Shown here: positions 21,119 through 32,396 of the stretch, one piece after another
How the letters are laid out: every line of letters starts with the position of its first letter
Numbering within the stretch: position 1 is the first letter of the stretch
NCBI GenBank assembly: GCA_944548615.1
Contig: OX155957.1
Coordinates: forward strand, 21,186,035-21,250,034
Source: Micropterix aruncella
Lineage: Eukaryota > Arthropoda > Insecta > Lepidoptera > Micropterigidae
Reading direction: 5' to 3'
Length of the DNA stretch: 64,000 nucleotides
Made by a program: the position numbers and the translations under genes
Notes under the pieces: model-generated
Databases searched by the model: none
Told to the model about the DNA's origin: nothing
The model's input: the letters and a program-made list of their open reading frames with translations, nothing else

Positions 21119-21182
21119 TTATGTGGTGGCTCTGGAGTTAGGACCGCGACGCCTTCCGAAGCTCTGGACCACATTGACGAAT
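21119..21182 (-). CDS. RpS30: RpS30 last coding exon
   Basis: Acceptor TTATTACAG (complement of 21183-21191), one base completing the Arg codon, then [20 protein letters not shown] and TAA at 21121-21119. The FVNVV block is the conserved C-terminus of eS30. The exon is too short to stand out as an ORF and is found only by family knowledge. Confidence 0.94.
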
Positions 21183-24100
21183 CTGTAATAAGAAACAAAT
21201 AATAAGAAAATATTGTAAAATGTTAATCTTTTGCTGCCATTGAGAAACAGTTGAGACTGGTACACAATCAAACTTCACCCCTTCGCCTTTTATGATCATC
21301 TTTTACGTTTTTGCAGTAGCTAATGGGTACTAATTATACGCCGAATAATTATTGAACCGGATACCATACCGAATATCCTGTTAATATTAAACTGAATATT
21401 TAGCTAAGCTGAATATCTACATAGCTTGTTATTAAACCAAATATATGACTAAACCAAATAGTTTGTTGCTTTGAAATAATCACACGGCCCAGTGCCATAG
21501 GGGTTAATTCGTCTGATCTTACATTGTAAGGTACCGGGTTCGATTTGCGGCTGGTGTAGGGTGCAAAGGCCTCAACTGAGAGGGACTGTATGGTCACTTC
21601 TAAAACTTCACCCTGTTTCGACGGTCCGTCTAACTAAACGGACGGACGTGCCAGTGGCTGAACAATTTATATGAAACTGTTTACATTTAGACAGATCCGG
21701 GAAAAAAAAACAGGACCCGAGTTTTTGAATGGACGGTTTGTCACTGCGGAGCGCCGTCTAAATGCCCGGACCGTCGTAATGTGAACAAGCGGGCCGATAA
21801 ATAACATGTGTCGATACACCCCCGCCCACCCTGCGGACATAGATCTTTCTCCCCGCAGGCATCATTGCACTTGTCAGAAGCACGAAAAGCATGGAAATAA
21901 GAGCAGAAGTTTTAATTTCGCTTGTTGGAGAGAGTTGTCCTGTGGGATGAAACCTCGGATGATTAAAAAAATTAAAAAATTAAGTTGGCCGCATGGTATG
22001 AATTATGTTTGATACTGAAACCAGATGTTGACAAATAGGAAGACAAAGAAAAAAAGTAGCCTTATATTATTGGCAATCACCTAACTCAGTATTTCCTAAT
22101 TAGTGGTAGGCGTACCCCCAGGGGTACGCGAAGTGGCTTGAAGGGGTACGCATGGCAATAATCATAATAATCATATTTATTTTTCAAATAGACTAGGTAT
22201 CTACAACAAACATAGGTAGATACCTAATCTGGTGAAATCGTCAAAAAAGTACATATTAGATAAATTACATATTAGTTAAATTTCAAAATGAAAAACCATA
22301 GTAGAAAAAGAAATAATGACAAAAGTGTCAAATTAAGACATAACAAAATAAAAATAATTTCATTAAAAAAAATATATAAAAAACTTGACAAAACAAAAAA
22401 AATATAAAAAGAAATGATCCACTAATTAAATTCCAACATAATTTGGAAATAATACCGTTTCAATAGTCAACTTAACCCGCTGAGCACGTAACATCCATTT
22501 GGGGACATGTATGGCGGCCGCCTACAATCCGTAACATCCGATTTTGGATATCGCGCTCGCCGCTGCGAAAAATGCAATTTACGATTCGAATCGTCGTACT
22601 TAATGCTTTCTGACCGCGGGACGACATGGCCAAATAATCTTTCATTCGCCGGCCAACGACGATAACATCGATCGCCGATTTAAAAAGTCAGCATTAGACG
22701 TCAAAACAGCAGTCTTGATCGGCCACCCCGCGGCGGCGTATAGTTCCGCGAAATGTTTGTTTTGTGAAGTGTTTTGTGGATATAAGTGCAGTGTATACCG
22801 GATAAAAGTGAGTAATTTCCATTTTTAAGTAGTTTAGGCATTAGGATTAGTCAATCTAGACAGTCCATTTGCTGTTTTTCACGAATTTTCGAAGAAAACA
22901 CTTTGGCAACAACAAACGGCTCGCGAAAAAATGGCCGTTTTTATTTTGTAATGTTTCTGAAATATCCCGATATATCGCGAAACATGACGTAATGTCGCTT
23001 TAATTTACTAATAAAATAGGTATTGCTTCATTTACATCCTAAGTTATCACATAATTAGGCGTATTTTGAACATTATATGTTGTTTTCTAATATGGCTCGC
23101 GAAAATGAAACTTGTTTTGATAATTACTATGAGAGAAAAAAGTGCGATTTTCCATAGTTTTTCGATGAAATGTGACTCTTTGGAGTATAGTAATTAGTTA
23201 TTAGACATATAATAAGTCTATGATAAGACAATATAATTGAAAAAATCTAACGAATTTTATATTATGGGCATTCAAAGTTTATTATTAGGTTCGGACGCGG
23301 AAACTCTCAAAACTTTAGATTTTTCTATAATATCAGACAAAGCTCAAAGTTCTGGTGTGATTTCTAAGAAGAAGTGATGTAGTAATAGTTATTTTGAAAG
23401 AATTTCATATAAAAAAATACTATAAGTAGTCACAAATTAAAAATTAAAAAAAAAATTTTTTACGAGAATACATAAAATTTTTCTTGGCTGAATAAATAAA
23501 TATTTTTTCCGTATTTTTGTATGCAAATAAGTAAAAAAAAATATCGTTTTGGTAAAGCATTTAATAAAGAACATAACTGTATTTACAATTTTTGATATTT
23601 ACAAAAACTGTATTTACAAAAAAATCGAAATGATTTTATAGGCGAGTTTTTTCAGTTTGCCAATTTTGTAATATTTATTCATTATTATCTTAATTGTTTT
23701 ACGAGATAAGGTTATAATGTTTTATATGTCAAATTTCAATGCGATCATTTTTCTCTTTATCTTTTTTAAATCCGTTTAGTGGTTTATAAGTTATGATCGT
23801 TTTTCTCAAGGCCGTTGACTCGCGTCGATTTTTTGCGCGAAAATGTCGCGCGCAAAAGTGATGTTTTTGCGCGCGGTGAGTTTTTACTTCGCAACGTGAG
23901 GGGTTAACAACTAAAACGCCTGAAGCGTATATTTAAAAAATCCTATCAATATTGTAAAATAGCATTTCATGCCCTAAACTGTTTAAATCTAATATACAAA
24001 TAATATTTAGACTACAAACGATTCAGCATAGCTGTAGAACTCGTCCAACGTATAGAAAGCATGTGTGGAAGCCAATCTTCTATTTATAAAACTCTCGAAT

Positions 24101-27100
24101 AATTTTAACTCCAGAAGTCTAGTTTGGAGAGGGAGGCAGTTAAAAAGCTTAGAACTAACGTAATTAAATGATTTATATATAATAACGCAATCCGTTGACT
24201 AAGTTGTTTCAGAGCTTGCAAAGAAAAACTTGCACATATGTCACATTAAACTTATTTTCACCGTCATCAACTGTATTTTGATGGTAGTAAACGTTTAAAA
24301 AAAACTGATTTTATGTTTTATTTATCATTCCTGCAATAAGGGGTACGCGAGTTTGAGGTCTTTCTTGAAGTGGTAGGCAGGAAAAACTAATTGGGAACCA
24401 CTGTCCTAACTCATCAAAAACTTTTAAAACTATGTATTATTTAACGACCAACAAAATGTCCCTTGTTGGAATCAGCACGAATTGCAAGATTTTAAATTGC
24501 TGTCTGACCTTTCTGCAGTAGTATATGTATAATATGATGCAATATTATGATGCTCTAAAGGCGGGTAGCCATTAGGTTTCGCATCAACTCTGCTCCACGC
24601 ATCTGAAACTGCTCCAATAGTAGATACGTTCGTGCTCCTAGAGCGTGCGATGTTGCACGCTCTGCGGCGAGCGCTTCACGCGGTGGCGGTAAATGCTGCA
24701 AATACAAATTGGAGCGCAGTGTGTTCGTGGACACGAGCAAAGTAAGTTATTAGCGCGTACGTCTCGCGGAGCTCGTTCAGCGTTCAGTAAACGCAAATCC
24801 ATCGCTATGGAGTGGGCCGACGGAAAATGTCTAGCTCTAATCGGAATACCAAAATTATAAAGTGCTGTGAGATTCGAAGAATGAGAAATTTAAAAATAAA
24901 TTCTGCCAACGACATGTTTGCTCAACGTTTGAATGAAAACTGCAGTGCACTCGTTTTCTTGAGTGATGCGCGCACCGCCTCCATTTGAGTAGTTGCAGAT
25001 GAGCGGAGCAGTTGATGCGCGAACCTAATGGATACCCACCTAATGCACTGCTCTGTCTCATTCGCGTGTCATTAGTTCGCGAAGAAACGCCGTCGAGCTC
25101 AGTGTGTGCCCACCTCATTTGCAAACCCCGGGCATACCAAGAAATATTATATTTAATATTCTATGTGTGTAATTACCAGACTAAGCTTGAATGAAATCAC
25201 TAAGATTCCGATTTATTCAATATTTCTCATTTTAGAATAGACATCAGGGTGGTTTCCAATGTGTTTCCAGGTGTTCCAACGAGAAACAACATTCTATTGC
25301 GGCGAGGATTTTTAATAAAATTGAACCAAGGTTTTAGCTAGTTTTATCATTAATAATTTTGAAAAACTAACGCTGTTCGATTTAGGAAATCCTTAAGTAT
25401 ACAATTTGCTTTTTTAATTTCGATATGTATGCCGTTTAGCTAACTCATGTTATAATGTCACCCCACTGTGTTCATCACACTTATTCCGAATATGTTAAAA
25501 TCTTTCCTCTATCTTGATAAATGAAAGAGATATAGGCGTTTAAAGAGGCATCAAATACATATACGAGCGGTAGGTTGTTAGTTTTTCTTTAAAAGCTTCA
25601 TTAACACATATTTAGCGGTAGGTTAACTTAGTTTTAACCCCTCGAGTCCCAGAGGGACCGATCGGACTCAAAAGTAAAAGCAGTTGCGCCTCGTTGGGAC
25701 CGATCGGACTAATAGTATTCTAAAGTTCTAATATGCAACAATTCTAAAGTGTAACAACGTTTTGGGAGAAATTAATATTTTGGTCGGCCGCCAAAATAAA
25801 TTTAAAATTTCTATATTATTAATTTCTATATTCAAATTCAAATTCTTTATTTTACAAAAAAACATAATATCAGTTAAAATTAAATTAAACCTAATTTAAC
25901 TGGATCGCACGAGACATCCGCACTAAGGTAGGCTCAGATTCGTATACTTAAGTACTGCCTAATGCTAAATAAAAAAATAATACGCTGAAGAATGCCATGA
26001 AAAATAAAAACAAAAAAAATAAAATTTCAAATAATCTTAAAAGGTATGTGATAATAATAATATAAAGAACAAAATAATAATATAAATAATATAATTAAAA
26101 ACAATAATATAAATAATATAATTATAGTCTTTCAAAAACATGCGCTCGTGAAATCTTGCAGCTCGAGGGGTTAAGAATTATAGATAAGAGCAGATTTTTA
26201 GATTCGGAATCAGTGTGATGAATATAGTGGGGAGACATTAAAACATCTTGAATGTAAAAGAGTTTGCTAAACTGCATAAATTCCCGATTCCTTACCTAAT
26301 TCATAGGAATCGCAACACAACTTGAAAACGATTATAGTAACAGAAATTAGTCCTACCGTCTGTTGTATTGCATGCGTCTCTTAGCACGGCCGGTTTTCTT
26401 CTTCTTCTTTTGCTGTTTCTCTACTTTAGGGGTCTGTCCCTTGACCTTACCGGCACGCGCCAGAGATCCGTGCACTTTACCACCTAGCAGAGGAACGGTC
26501 AGGTCCAACTCTTGGCTGCTTAACTCCGATACCAGATGCTCATCGACCAGGATAGCGCCAGCGCAGGACAGAGTGAGCTGGTTTGCCTCCACTCCTCCTT
26601 CGAGGGCCGACAGCCTCTCCTGATTTAACAAAATGGGAATTTATGTATAGTATCGGCACCTTTTTCATTTATCAAAAAAAAAAATATTAGATTCGATCAT
26701 TTTAATCCTAAATCTGATATGAAATAACTTCCGACACAATATATTTCAAGGTATAAAAAATTTACACATTCACATACGTTTGGAAAAATATTCCATCCGA
26801 TAGATGTTTTATATTTAAAAAAAAACTAAGGAATTTAAGTAGTATCCTGATCTTTTGCATATAAAAATATCCTGATCTTTTGCATAGATCTTTTTACATA
26901 AAAAAACCACTACTAAGTTCAATCTCGTTGAAGCCAAAAAGGAATTATTGCAGTATAGGAACCTTTCTCAAAAATCGAAAAACTAAAGAAATACTACTAG
27001 ATTCGATCATTCTAATGCTAAATGTGGAAGAAAAAGCTTCGGACGTGTAAAATTTCAAGACCAAATTAACATACAAAAAAAAGTTTTTTTTTAAACACAG

Positions 27101-27645
27101 TTTGTAAGGTTGTTTTTAAAAAACTAATCTAACCTACCGCCAAATAGGTGTTTATGTATCATTTAAAACAAAAAATAACTCAAACCTACCTAAATGTATA
27201 GGTTTGGCGCTTCTTTGGATGCCTATATCTCACTTATTTATTGAGACCGAATAAATATTATTGCAGATTCGGAATCAGCGTGGTGAATATAGTCTAGTGA
27301 CGTTAAAAAAATCAACAATCTAGAAGCGATTCATATACTGCAATAATACTGAAAAATTACCCCTAAAAAAACTAACCTAACCTCCCGCCATATAGGTTTT
27401 TAAAAATAGTTTTAAAAAAAACTTAACCTACAGTTTTAACGCTTCTTTAAACGCCTATATCTTGCTTATTTATAGAGATAAAGCAAAGATTTTTTACAGA
27501 TTCGCGATCAGTTTGAAGAACTGCATAAATACAAAATGAAACGTCGCAAATTGCCAAAATCAATATTTACCTTAATTATCGCGACGGTCTCATCGCCCTG
27601 TACTTCCAAGACGTGCGTCGTCTGTCCGCGAATATGCAACTGCAT
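21119..27645 (-). CDS. RpS30: FUBI-eS30 fusion ribosomal protein, whole gene
   Basis: Exons 27645-27571, 26619-26357 and 21182-21119 join in phase to 133 codons plus stop, the length of vertebrate FAU. The N-terminal 74 residues are the ubiquitin-like FUBI domain ([20 protein letters not shown]) ending LLGG, where FUBI is cut off. The rest is eS30 of the small ribosomal subunit: [38 protein letters not shown], then [15 protein letters not shown]. Joining the last two exons gives CG+A (Arg). A 5.2-kb, transposon-filled intron separates the last 20 codons. The 5' exon with a pyrimidine-rich start fits the TOP mRNA class. Confidence 0.96.
21482..21570 (+). mobile_element. tRNA-derived SINE head, copy 3
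   Basis: ACGGCCCAGTGCCATAGGGG is A-box like and AAGGTACCGGGTTCGATTT contains a B-box (GGTTCGA). It matches the heads of the SINEs at 41561 and 50106 but has a different tail. It lies in the RpS30 intron. Confidence 0.65.
22087..24403. mobile_element. hAT-like element with 8-bp TSD
   Basis: The right end is the complement of CAGTGGTTCCCAATTAG and the left end reads CAGTATTTCCTAATTAG. The flanks ACCTAACT (22079-22086) and TCCTAACT (24404-24411) agree at 7 of 8. Both ends carry GGGGTACGCG repeats inside. No transposase is readable. It is interrupted by a TTAA element at 22476-23903. Confidence 0.8.
22476..23903. mobile_element. TTAA-flanked element, possibly piggyBac-like, nested in hAT
   Basis: TTAA at 22472-22475 and 23904-23907; ends CCCGCTGAGCACGT and the complement CCCCTCACGTTG, a weak match. 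The motif CCGTAACATCC-like occurs twice inside the left end, about 47 bases apart, as in the other TTAA elements here. The right end carries repeated GCGCGCAAAA. 1.43 kb without a readable transposase. Confidence 0.5.
24558..25043. mobile_element. MITE with 20-bp-plus inverted ends
   Basis: The left end GGCGGGTAGCCATTAGGTTT and the complement of the right end GGTGGGTATCCATTAGGTTC match well and continue through GCATCAACTCTGCTCC-like sequence. Flanks TAA/TAA suggest a 2-3 bp target, compatible with PIF/Harbinger. The centre holds unrelated GC-richer DNA and no ORF. Confidence 0.65.
25638..26170. mobile_element. TTAA-flanked piggyBac-like MITE (family 2)
   Basis: TTAA at 25634-25637 and 26171-26174 with 9-bp inverted ends CCCCTCGAG. 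GGGACCGATCGGACT occurs twice inside the left end. The interior is AT-rich. It has the same ends as 38811-39144. Confidence 0.8.
26357..26619 (-). CDS. RpS30: RpS30 middle coding exon
   Basis: Acceptor AAATCAG, then [20 protein letters not shown] through LTVPLLGG and [10 protein letters not shown] to MQYNRR. The donor GTAGGA follows at 26356. It spans the FUBI/eS30 junction. Confidence 0.96.
27571..27645 (-). CDS. RpS30: RpS30 first coding exon
   Basis: Starts ATG at 27645 and encodes 25 residues, [20 protein letters not shown] then VAIIK. Donor GTAAAT at 27570. An acceptor TTTCAG ends at 27659, so the exon runs from 27658 with a 13-base leader. Confidence 0.95.
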
Positions 27646-27837
27646 CGTGAACGATTTCCTGAAACCAGAAACGTGACAAGCATGGAGTACATGTTGACAC
27701 TGCGACACAACACGACACCGCAAACAAAACTCAATTTCAACAAATAAATATCGCGTTGCGATGATTCTACACACGCAGAGCAATTGCGGAAACTTAATAC
27801 AATAAAAAAAAACAGTTTTTATTAACACGAAACTAAC

Positions 27838-27880
27838 CTCTCGCCGACACGAAAAATCAAAAAGAAATATGGCCGACTTC
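27838..27880 (-). promoter_or_regulatory. RpS30: RpS30 non-coding 5' exon and transcription start region
   Basis: The minus strand reads a T-rich run (TTTCTTTTTGATTTTTCGTG), then GGCGAGAG and a donor GTTAGT at 27837. This fits a TOP-type leader exon spliced to the acceptor at 27659. The exact start base is inferred. Confidence 0.6.
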
Positions 27881-28950
27881 TTGACAGCTAGGATACGGAA
27901 ATTGCCCAAGGAAATGCCATTGTCAAAAAATATGAAATAAAATATGTTTATAAATAAATTAGTAACAGTTTACTAAATAATAAAAAAAATAGTATCTATC
28001 GATATCTAACGAGAAATATTAATCATTTTTAGTCTAAATATTCGTTTCGATGCTTGTAGTAACACCATAGATTTCACATTCATATAGTATGAAAGTCCTT
28101 TAATTGAGTACCCGCAGAAGAAAACTGAAAGTACACCCTCTAACCAAATTTCTTTTGTTGATTCGGGTCAGTGTTTATATTGCGACATCAATTTATTAAA
28201 AAAAAACCTAAATAAATGCTCAAGAATTTGGCCTTTTGAAGACTTTTGACCAAAGCAGATAAATCCCATTCAAAAAATGATTATTTTCGTTTTAGATAAA
28301 AACCTGATAAATTCTTACTTACTTCGTTAGCAAGGACGCATACGGGGGGGGTATACAGAAGACGCATCCACCCCTCTCCATTTTTTTTAGTTAAAAATAA
28401 AGCCGAGAAAAAATGAGAATCTGAGAGAATCCGTGACCCTTGTACCCTAATGTTAGGCTCGTATGCAAGTGGGGGAGGGGTAGTTGGGATTTAACCCCCG
28501 GAAATACGGTGTATTTTCGTTTCATTATACGGGCAAAGTCAAGCTTAATGGGTACCGCGCGCTTTGTTTCAATGAATGCCCCCCACCCACCCTTCCCGAA
28601 ACTGAAGTCTGTATACGTGTCTCGTCGTTAGCATTTTATTGAGCGAAAATGGATAAAATTTACCTCTTTAATTTAAAACCAGAAATTGATCACCCCGGTT
28701 ACATAAATCTCCGTAAAATAATAGAATAAATCTATCATGTGATAGATATGTATATTTATTTGTATATGTTACTGAAGGAATGTTTGATATGTTACTATAG
28801 GAATAGATTTGTATATTTATTTCCATTTAATTCAAACTTTAACATGTTTTCCAGTTTTTTGCTTCTACTGCAAAATTTACTTCGTTGGACTTTACTAGTT
28901 TTTCCCGCGGCTCCTCAATTAGTTCATTAATTGTGTGTGGTATTCACTGA
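27881..28950. other. Upstream of RpS30; nothing firmly identified
   Basis: AT-rich DNA with a GC-richer island at 28320-28630 holding an 8-G run and CCCCACCCACCC. No ORF resembles a known protein. The island could be a decayed element, but no ends are seen. Confidence 0.4.
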
Positions 28951-28956
28951 TAGAAT

Positions 28957-28992
28957 TACTAATTATGTGCCAAAGTAGTCACATAATTAGTA
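28957..28992. repeat. Hairpin next to the transposon
   Basis: Perfect 13-bp arms TACTAATTATGTG (28957-28969) and its complement (28980-28992), ending two bases before the left ATAT flank of the element that follows. Confidence 0.6.
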
Positions 28993-28998
28993 CCATAT

Positions 28999-31338
28999 CG
29001 AGGGTGATCTGGCAATAAGTCCTATATCGAAAACGCCAACTTTACAGGAGAGACTAAAAGGTGTTTAATAAATAATGTCTCAGTCACATGATTATAAAAA
29101 AAAATACGTAAATGTTTATTTTCACTGTGTTTATTGTTTATGTTGACAAAATATGCAAATTGTTTCTAGTTTTGTTATAATGTAACATAGGACAAAATCA
29201 CACATAAAAAACACAAATATAGGACATTTTACTAGTGACAAATTGTAATATCTAATCAAAACTGCAAAGGGTACTTTAGCATAGGATATTTTACAATTTG
29301 CAATTTGTATTATCTAAAATCATAACACATTTTTTTATTACAAAAAGGAATCATAGGACATTTTGAAATACACTTAATCCTTAAAAACTGGTTCAATAAT
29401 GGAAAATTTAGCTCTTAAAAAGGACATATTCACACCCTGTTTTTACATGTGTGGAAGGGCATCATAGAAATTATGACAATCAGCATGAATTACGGTTTTC
29501 AATTCTTGTAAGTCTTCCCATTTTGACTTTGTTATTTTACATCTTGCCCTGTGTAGTGGAGGATAATGCTCGACAGGTGGCATTTGTTTAGCCCTAATGG
29601 GTAGATCGATCCAATCCAATGTATGACCGAGTTTAACTTTTATTATTACAGAAGGGTCAAATAAAATGGCTTTTATGTCTAACACCGTCGGATCATTAAC
29701 CCTTTTCCCTAGGCGGATTGAGGAACACCTTAGCGACTTGGAGTAGTCCTTAAAAAAGTTGAACTCTAGCATTAGGCTCCCATATGGACGTGGATTTATT
29801 CTGGCCTCTTTTGTCACGCTTACATAGTCGCTAGGTAATTTTAATTCTTAATTTTTCAGTTTTCTCTCTATACAGGCGTGTACGGAGTCTACCTCCATCT
29901 GAGTATGACCAACTTCCAAATATTTGTGAGTAATTTGTACATGGTGTTCAATACTGAAGTTAAGAAGGGCATTACTCAAGACATTATTTCGATTTTGTGG
30001 TGCACATCCATCAGAGAAAACGATAATCGGTTTTTTTCTTCGGTTAAGCAGTACCTCTTTAAATAATCAAGTAAACATGATGCATAAGTAGAAGCTACCA
30101 GCTGGTTATTCTGATCTTCTGAGAACCAGTAGCACATAGCGTCTTTAGTTGCTACATTGTACACGGTATAATTGTGGCAAGCTAATTTGGTCTTAAAATA
30201 GAATGCGTTAGCAAAGGTAAATGGGGCCAATTTTACAGCTTCTACGTCCACTTGAAGACAGATTTGAGCACCAGTCATGGCTATGGCTTTGTCTTTTTCT
30301 TTTTCAGTCCTAGCATCATCTTTGTTTTTAGCGTGTTGTTTCCATTCAGGTCTTCCTTCCGTTATATTTCCGTTATATTTCCAATCTATATCTGCTGCAA
30401 GTATTACATTGGTCTTTTTTATTAGGATATACAGATATGTTTTGTTTCTCAAGACTTTCCGTAAATTTCTTTCTTCCGAGTGGTCCATTATGAGAAAATA
30501 AGTTATTAATCGTGTAATTGATGATTATTTTGAAGCACCCATATCAAAAAGGATGGTAGGGTTGTTTAAATTATACACCTGACGACAATTTTCTTTTCCT
30601 GAAAATATGTTAGCATTCTCAAAGCATGTTTCTGATGGATCAACATAGCCGCATTCACCCAGACTATGCTGAATATTTTTCTCATTGCTCGACTCTTCCT
30701 TTTCAACAGTCAGTTCAATCAACTTCTTGAGCCTTCCTAGCCGTTGAAGATCAAGATTGCTATACTCCTTGTTTTGAGTAGCTGAAGGAACGACATTTTT
30801 TAATCTTCGATTCATTACAGACAATCTACAAATAAACAAGGTAAACTAATTAAGAAATAATGATAGACAAAAAGTCCTATCTTTCAAACCAACTTTTTTA
30901 AGTGATGAAGTAATGCATACATCAAATTGACCTATCAGTTGCGATGATTTCTACAAATTTTATTAACAAGTAAATAATGGTAATTCCAAATAAACTTACC
31001 TTCACAGATTGCATGTGGGGTTTATCTTCAAAACTAAACCGAAAAACAAGTGATACACTAAATACTTTAGGTGAAAAGCTTGTTGTAGAAAAGAAAGGAA
31101 TAATTTTAGGTTAATCTGTCAAAACACAATACAGAAATGACACATAGGACCGATTGCAGCACAAGACTGACAGTGTTGTCAATAGGACTTTCTGAATTTA
31201 GCGATTTTCGAAGTGTTCCGTGTATATATTGGTAAGTAAGTTTTATTTGTATTGCGGCAACAATAACATAGGACATATTGCCATTAAAATCCCAAAACAC
31301 CAAAAAATGAGATAGGACTTATTGCCAGATCACCCTCG
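28999..31338 (-). mobile_element. 2.34-kb DNA transposon of unassigned superfamily
   Basis: Perfect inverted ends: CGAGGGTGATCTGGCAATAA at 28999 mirrored at 31338, continuing to 27 bp, or 31 bp with the flanking ATAT (28995-28998, 31339-31342). ATAT is a candidate 4-bp TSD but is palindromic, so its limits are ambiguous. The motif ATAGGAC or a close variant recurs inside both ends (about 29188, 29219, 29281, 29353; 31144, 31181, 31268, 31312). The single gene runs right to left and is broken. The family of the encoded protein is common in insect genomes but I cannot name its superfamily. Sola-like elements also use 4-bp targets, which is only a suggestion. Confidence 0.88.
29443..30839 (-). 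pseudogene. Broken transposase-like gene of the 2.34-kb element
   Basis: Three minus-strand pieces: 30839-30525 (probably from MNRRLKN, after an acceptor TTTGTAG), 30488-29976, and 29850-29443 ending DALPHM. The second piece has FYFKTKLACHNYTVYNVATK. After a one-base shift at 30030 the other frame continues with FSDGCAPQNRNNVLSNALLN and EVGHTQMEVDSVHACIERK for 60 codons, hits TAA at 29848-29850, then resumes. Asp in FSDG and the D/E residues in the last block look like a DDE-type catalytic set (inference). Between the first two pieces the reading stops at GASK. The stop, shift and gap together point to a dead copy. Confidence 0.75.
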
Positions 31339-31342
31339 ATAT

Positions 31343-32068
31343 GTGGTTGTTAGAGGCAGAGGTGTCTGCTATGTAATTAACCCACTATATGTATTTGCTA
31401 TATATTTAAGGTTAGTTGTAAGATATTGCTTTTATGAAATAAGTTCGCCTTTTTGGTTAACCAAATACAGCGTTTTATTATTATTATTACAATACTGTTC
31501 ACTCATAAAATATACTTTGCAACGTTTTCTTCTTCTTCTTTTTGTTCTTATATGGCAATCAACGATAGACGATGCCTTTCTGCCAGGTCGTTTTGAGAGG
31601 GCAGTCTACGTTAATTTGCTAGTAATTTGTAAGGCGGCGCAATACTGAAACAACGAAACAAAGTAAAATACTTAATTGTACAAAAATAGGTATATCGACA
31701 TAGAACGTGAAACTCGGTTATGAGAGACGATACAAACGGGGAATGTGTAACCCTCCTACGATTACCCACCCATATGCTCTTCCGACTTCCATAATTCGTT
31801 ATCTATGGACCTGTCCTGAGTTGATATATTTTTATGACATTTGCCATTTGCGCAATGCGCCGTCCGTCGCGTTTGCAGTTTTACAAATTACGGATTTGAA
31901 ACCCTTTAAATGTGTAAATATGCGGTAATCCGCGCCGGATTTCGAGTTTATATAATTGCTATGTGATATTACGGTTCTGTGACTGTTTTTTTCCACCGCG
32001 TTTTGTGTTTTGGAACATGTAGTGCCGCTCACATAAAAAGAAGTTCTGACAAAATAGTGCTATTGACG
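31343..32068 (+). promoter_or_regulatory. PNISR: PNISR upstream region and 5' UTR
   Basis: Gene-free stretch between the transposon and the PNISR start. From about 31840 it becomes richer in CG dinucleotides (TGCGCAATGCGCCGTCCGTC). An upstream in-frame ATG at 31979 is possible, but the conserved start is at 32069. No TATA box is convincing; the start of transcription is not resolved. Confidence 0.4.
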
Positions 32069-32396
32069 ATGTATTCGGGAGGAAATGAGCCAACGGCAGG
32101 ATTCCCGACGTCATGGAACCTGAACCCGGTGGCATATCAGAATATCGACGCCAGCCAGGTCGATTGGGCGGCGCTGGCCCAGCAATGGATTCAGATGAAG
32201 GAGACTTACCCTGCGGATCGGGCTCCGCCGCCGCAGGCGCCTCCTCCGCCGGTCATCAACACGGCCCTCGAGGGTGGCGAGGCCCCCATGGACGTAGAGG
32301 GCGCCAACGAAGCCCCACCGGCGCCTTCCATACCTCCGGCCCAATGGAACAATACCAATAATTGGAGCAACGACGTCGGATGGAATCAATGGAATG
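32069..32396 (+). CDS. PNISR: PNISR exon 1 (start, VDWAALAQQW motif)
   Basis: ATG at 32069 begins MYSGGNEPTAGFPTSW; QVDWAALAQQWIQMKE is the family's N-terminal signature. A proline/alanine-rich stretch and NNWSNDVGWNQWN follow. Donor GTATGT at 32397, phase 1. Confidence 0.93.

Larger units (their letters stand above)
25440..27500. repeat. Dispersed 'GCGAGATATAGGC' repeat family, RpS30 introns
   Basis: Pieces of a repeat unit with the words GAGATATAGGCGTT, CAGATTCGGAATCAG, GTGAATATAGT and CTACCGCCAAATAGG lie at about 25500-25620, 26190-26290, 27130-27310 and 27390-27500, on both strands. The same family fills PNISR intron 1. No ends or ORF are clear. Confidence 0.55.

Noticed and set aside
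31979..32068. In-frame upstream ATG giving a 30-residue N-terminal extension of PNISR
   Set aside because: The extension (MTVFFHRVLCFGT...) is not protein-like for this family. The conserved product begins close to the ATG at 32069.
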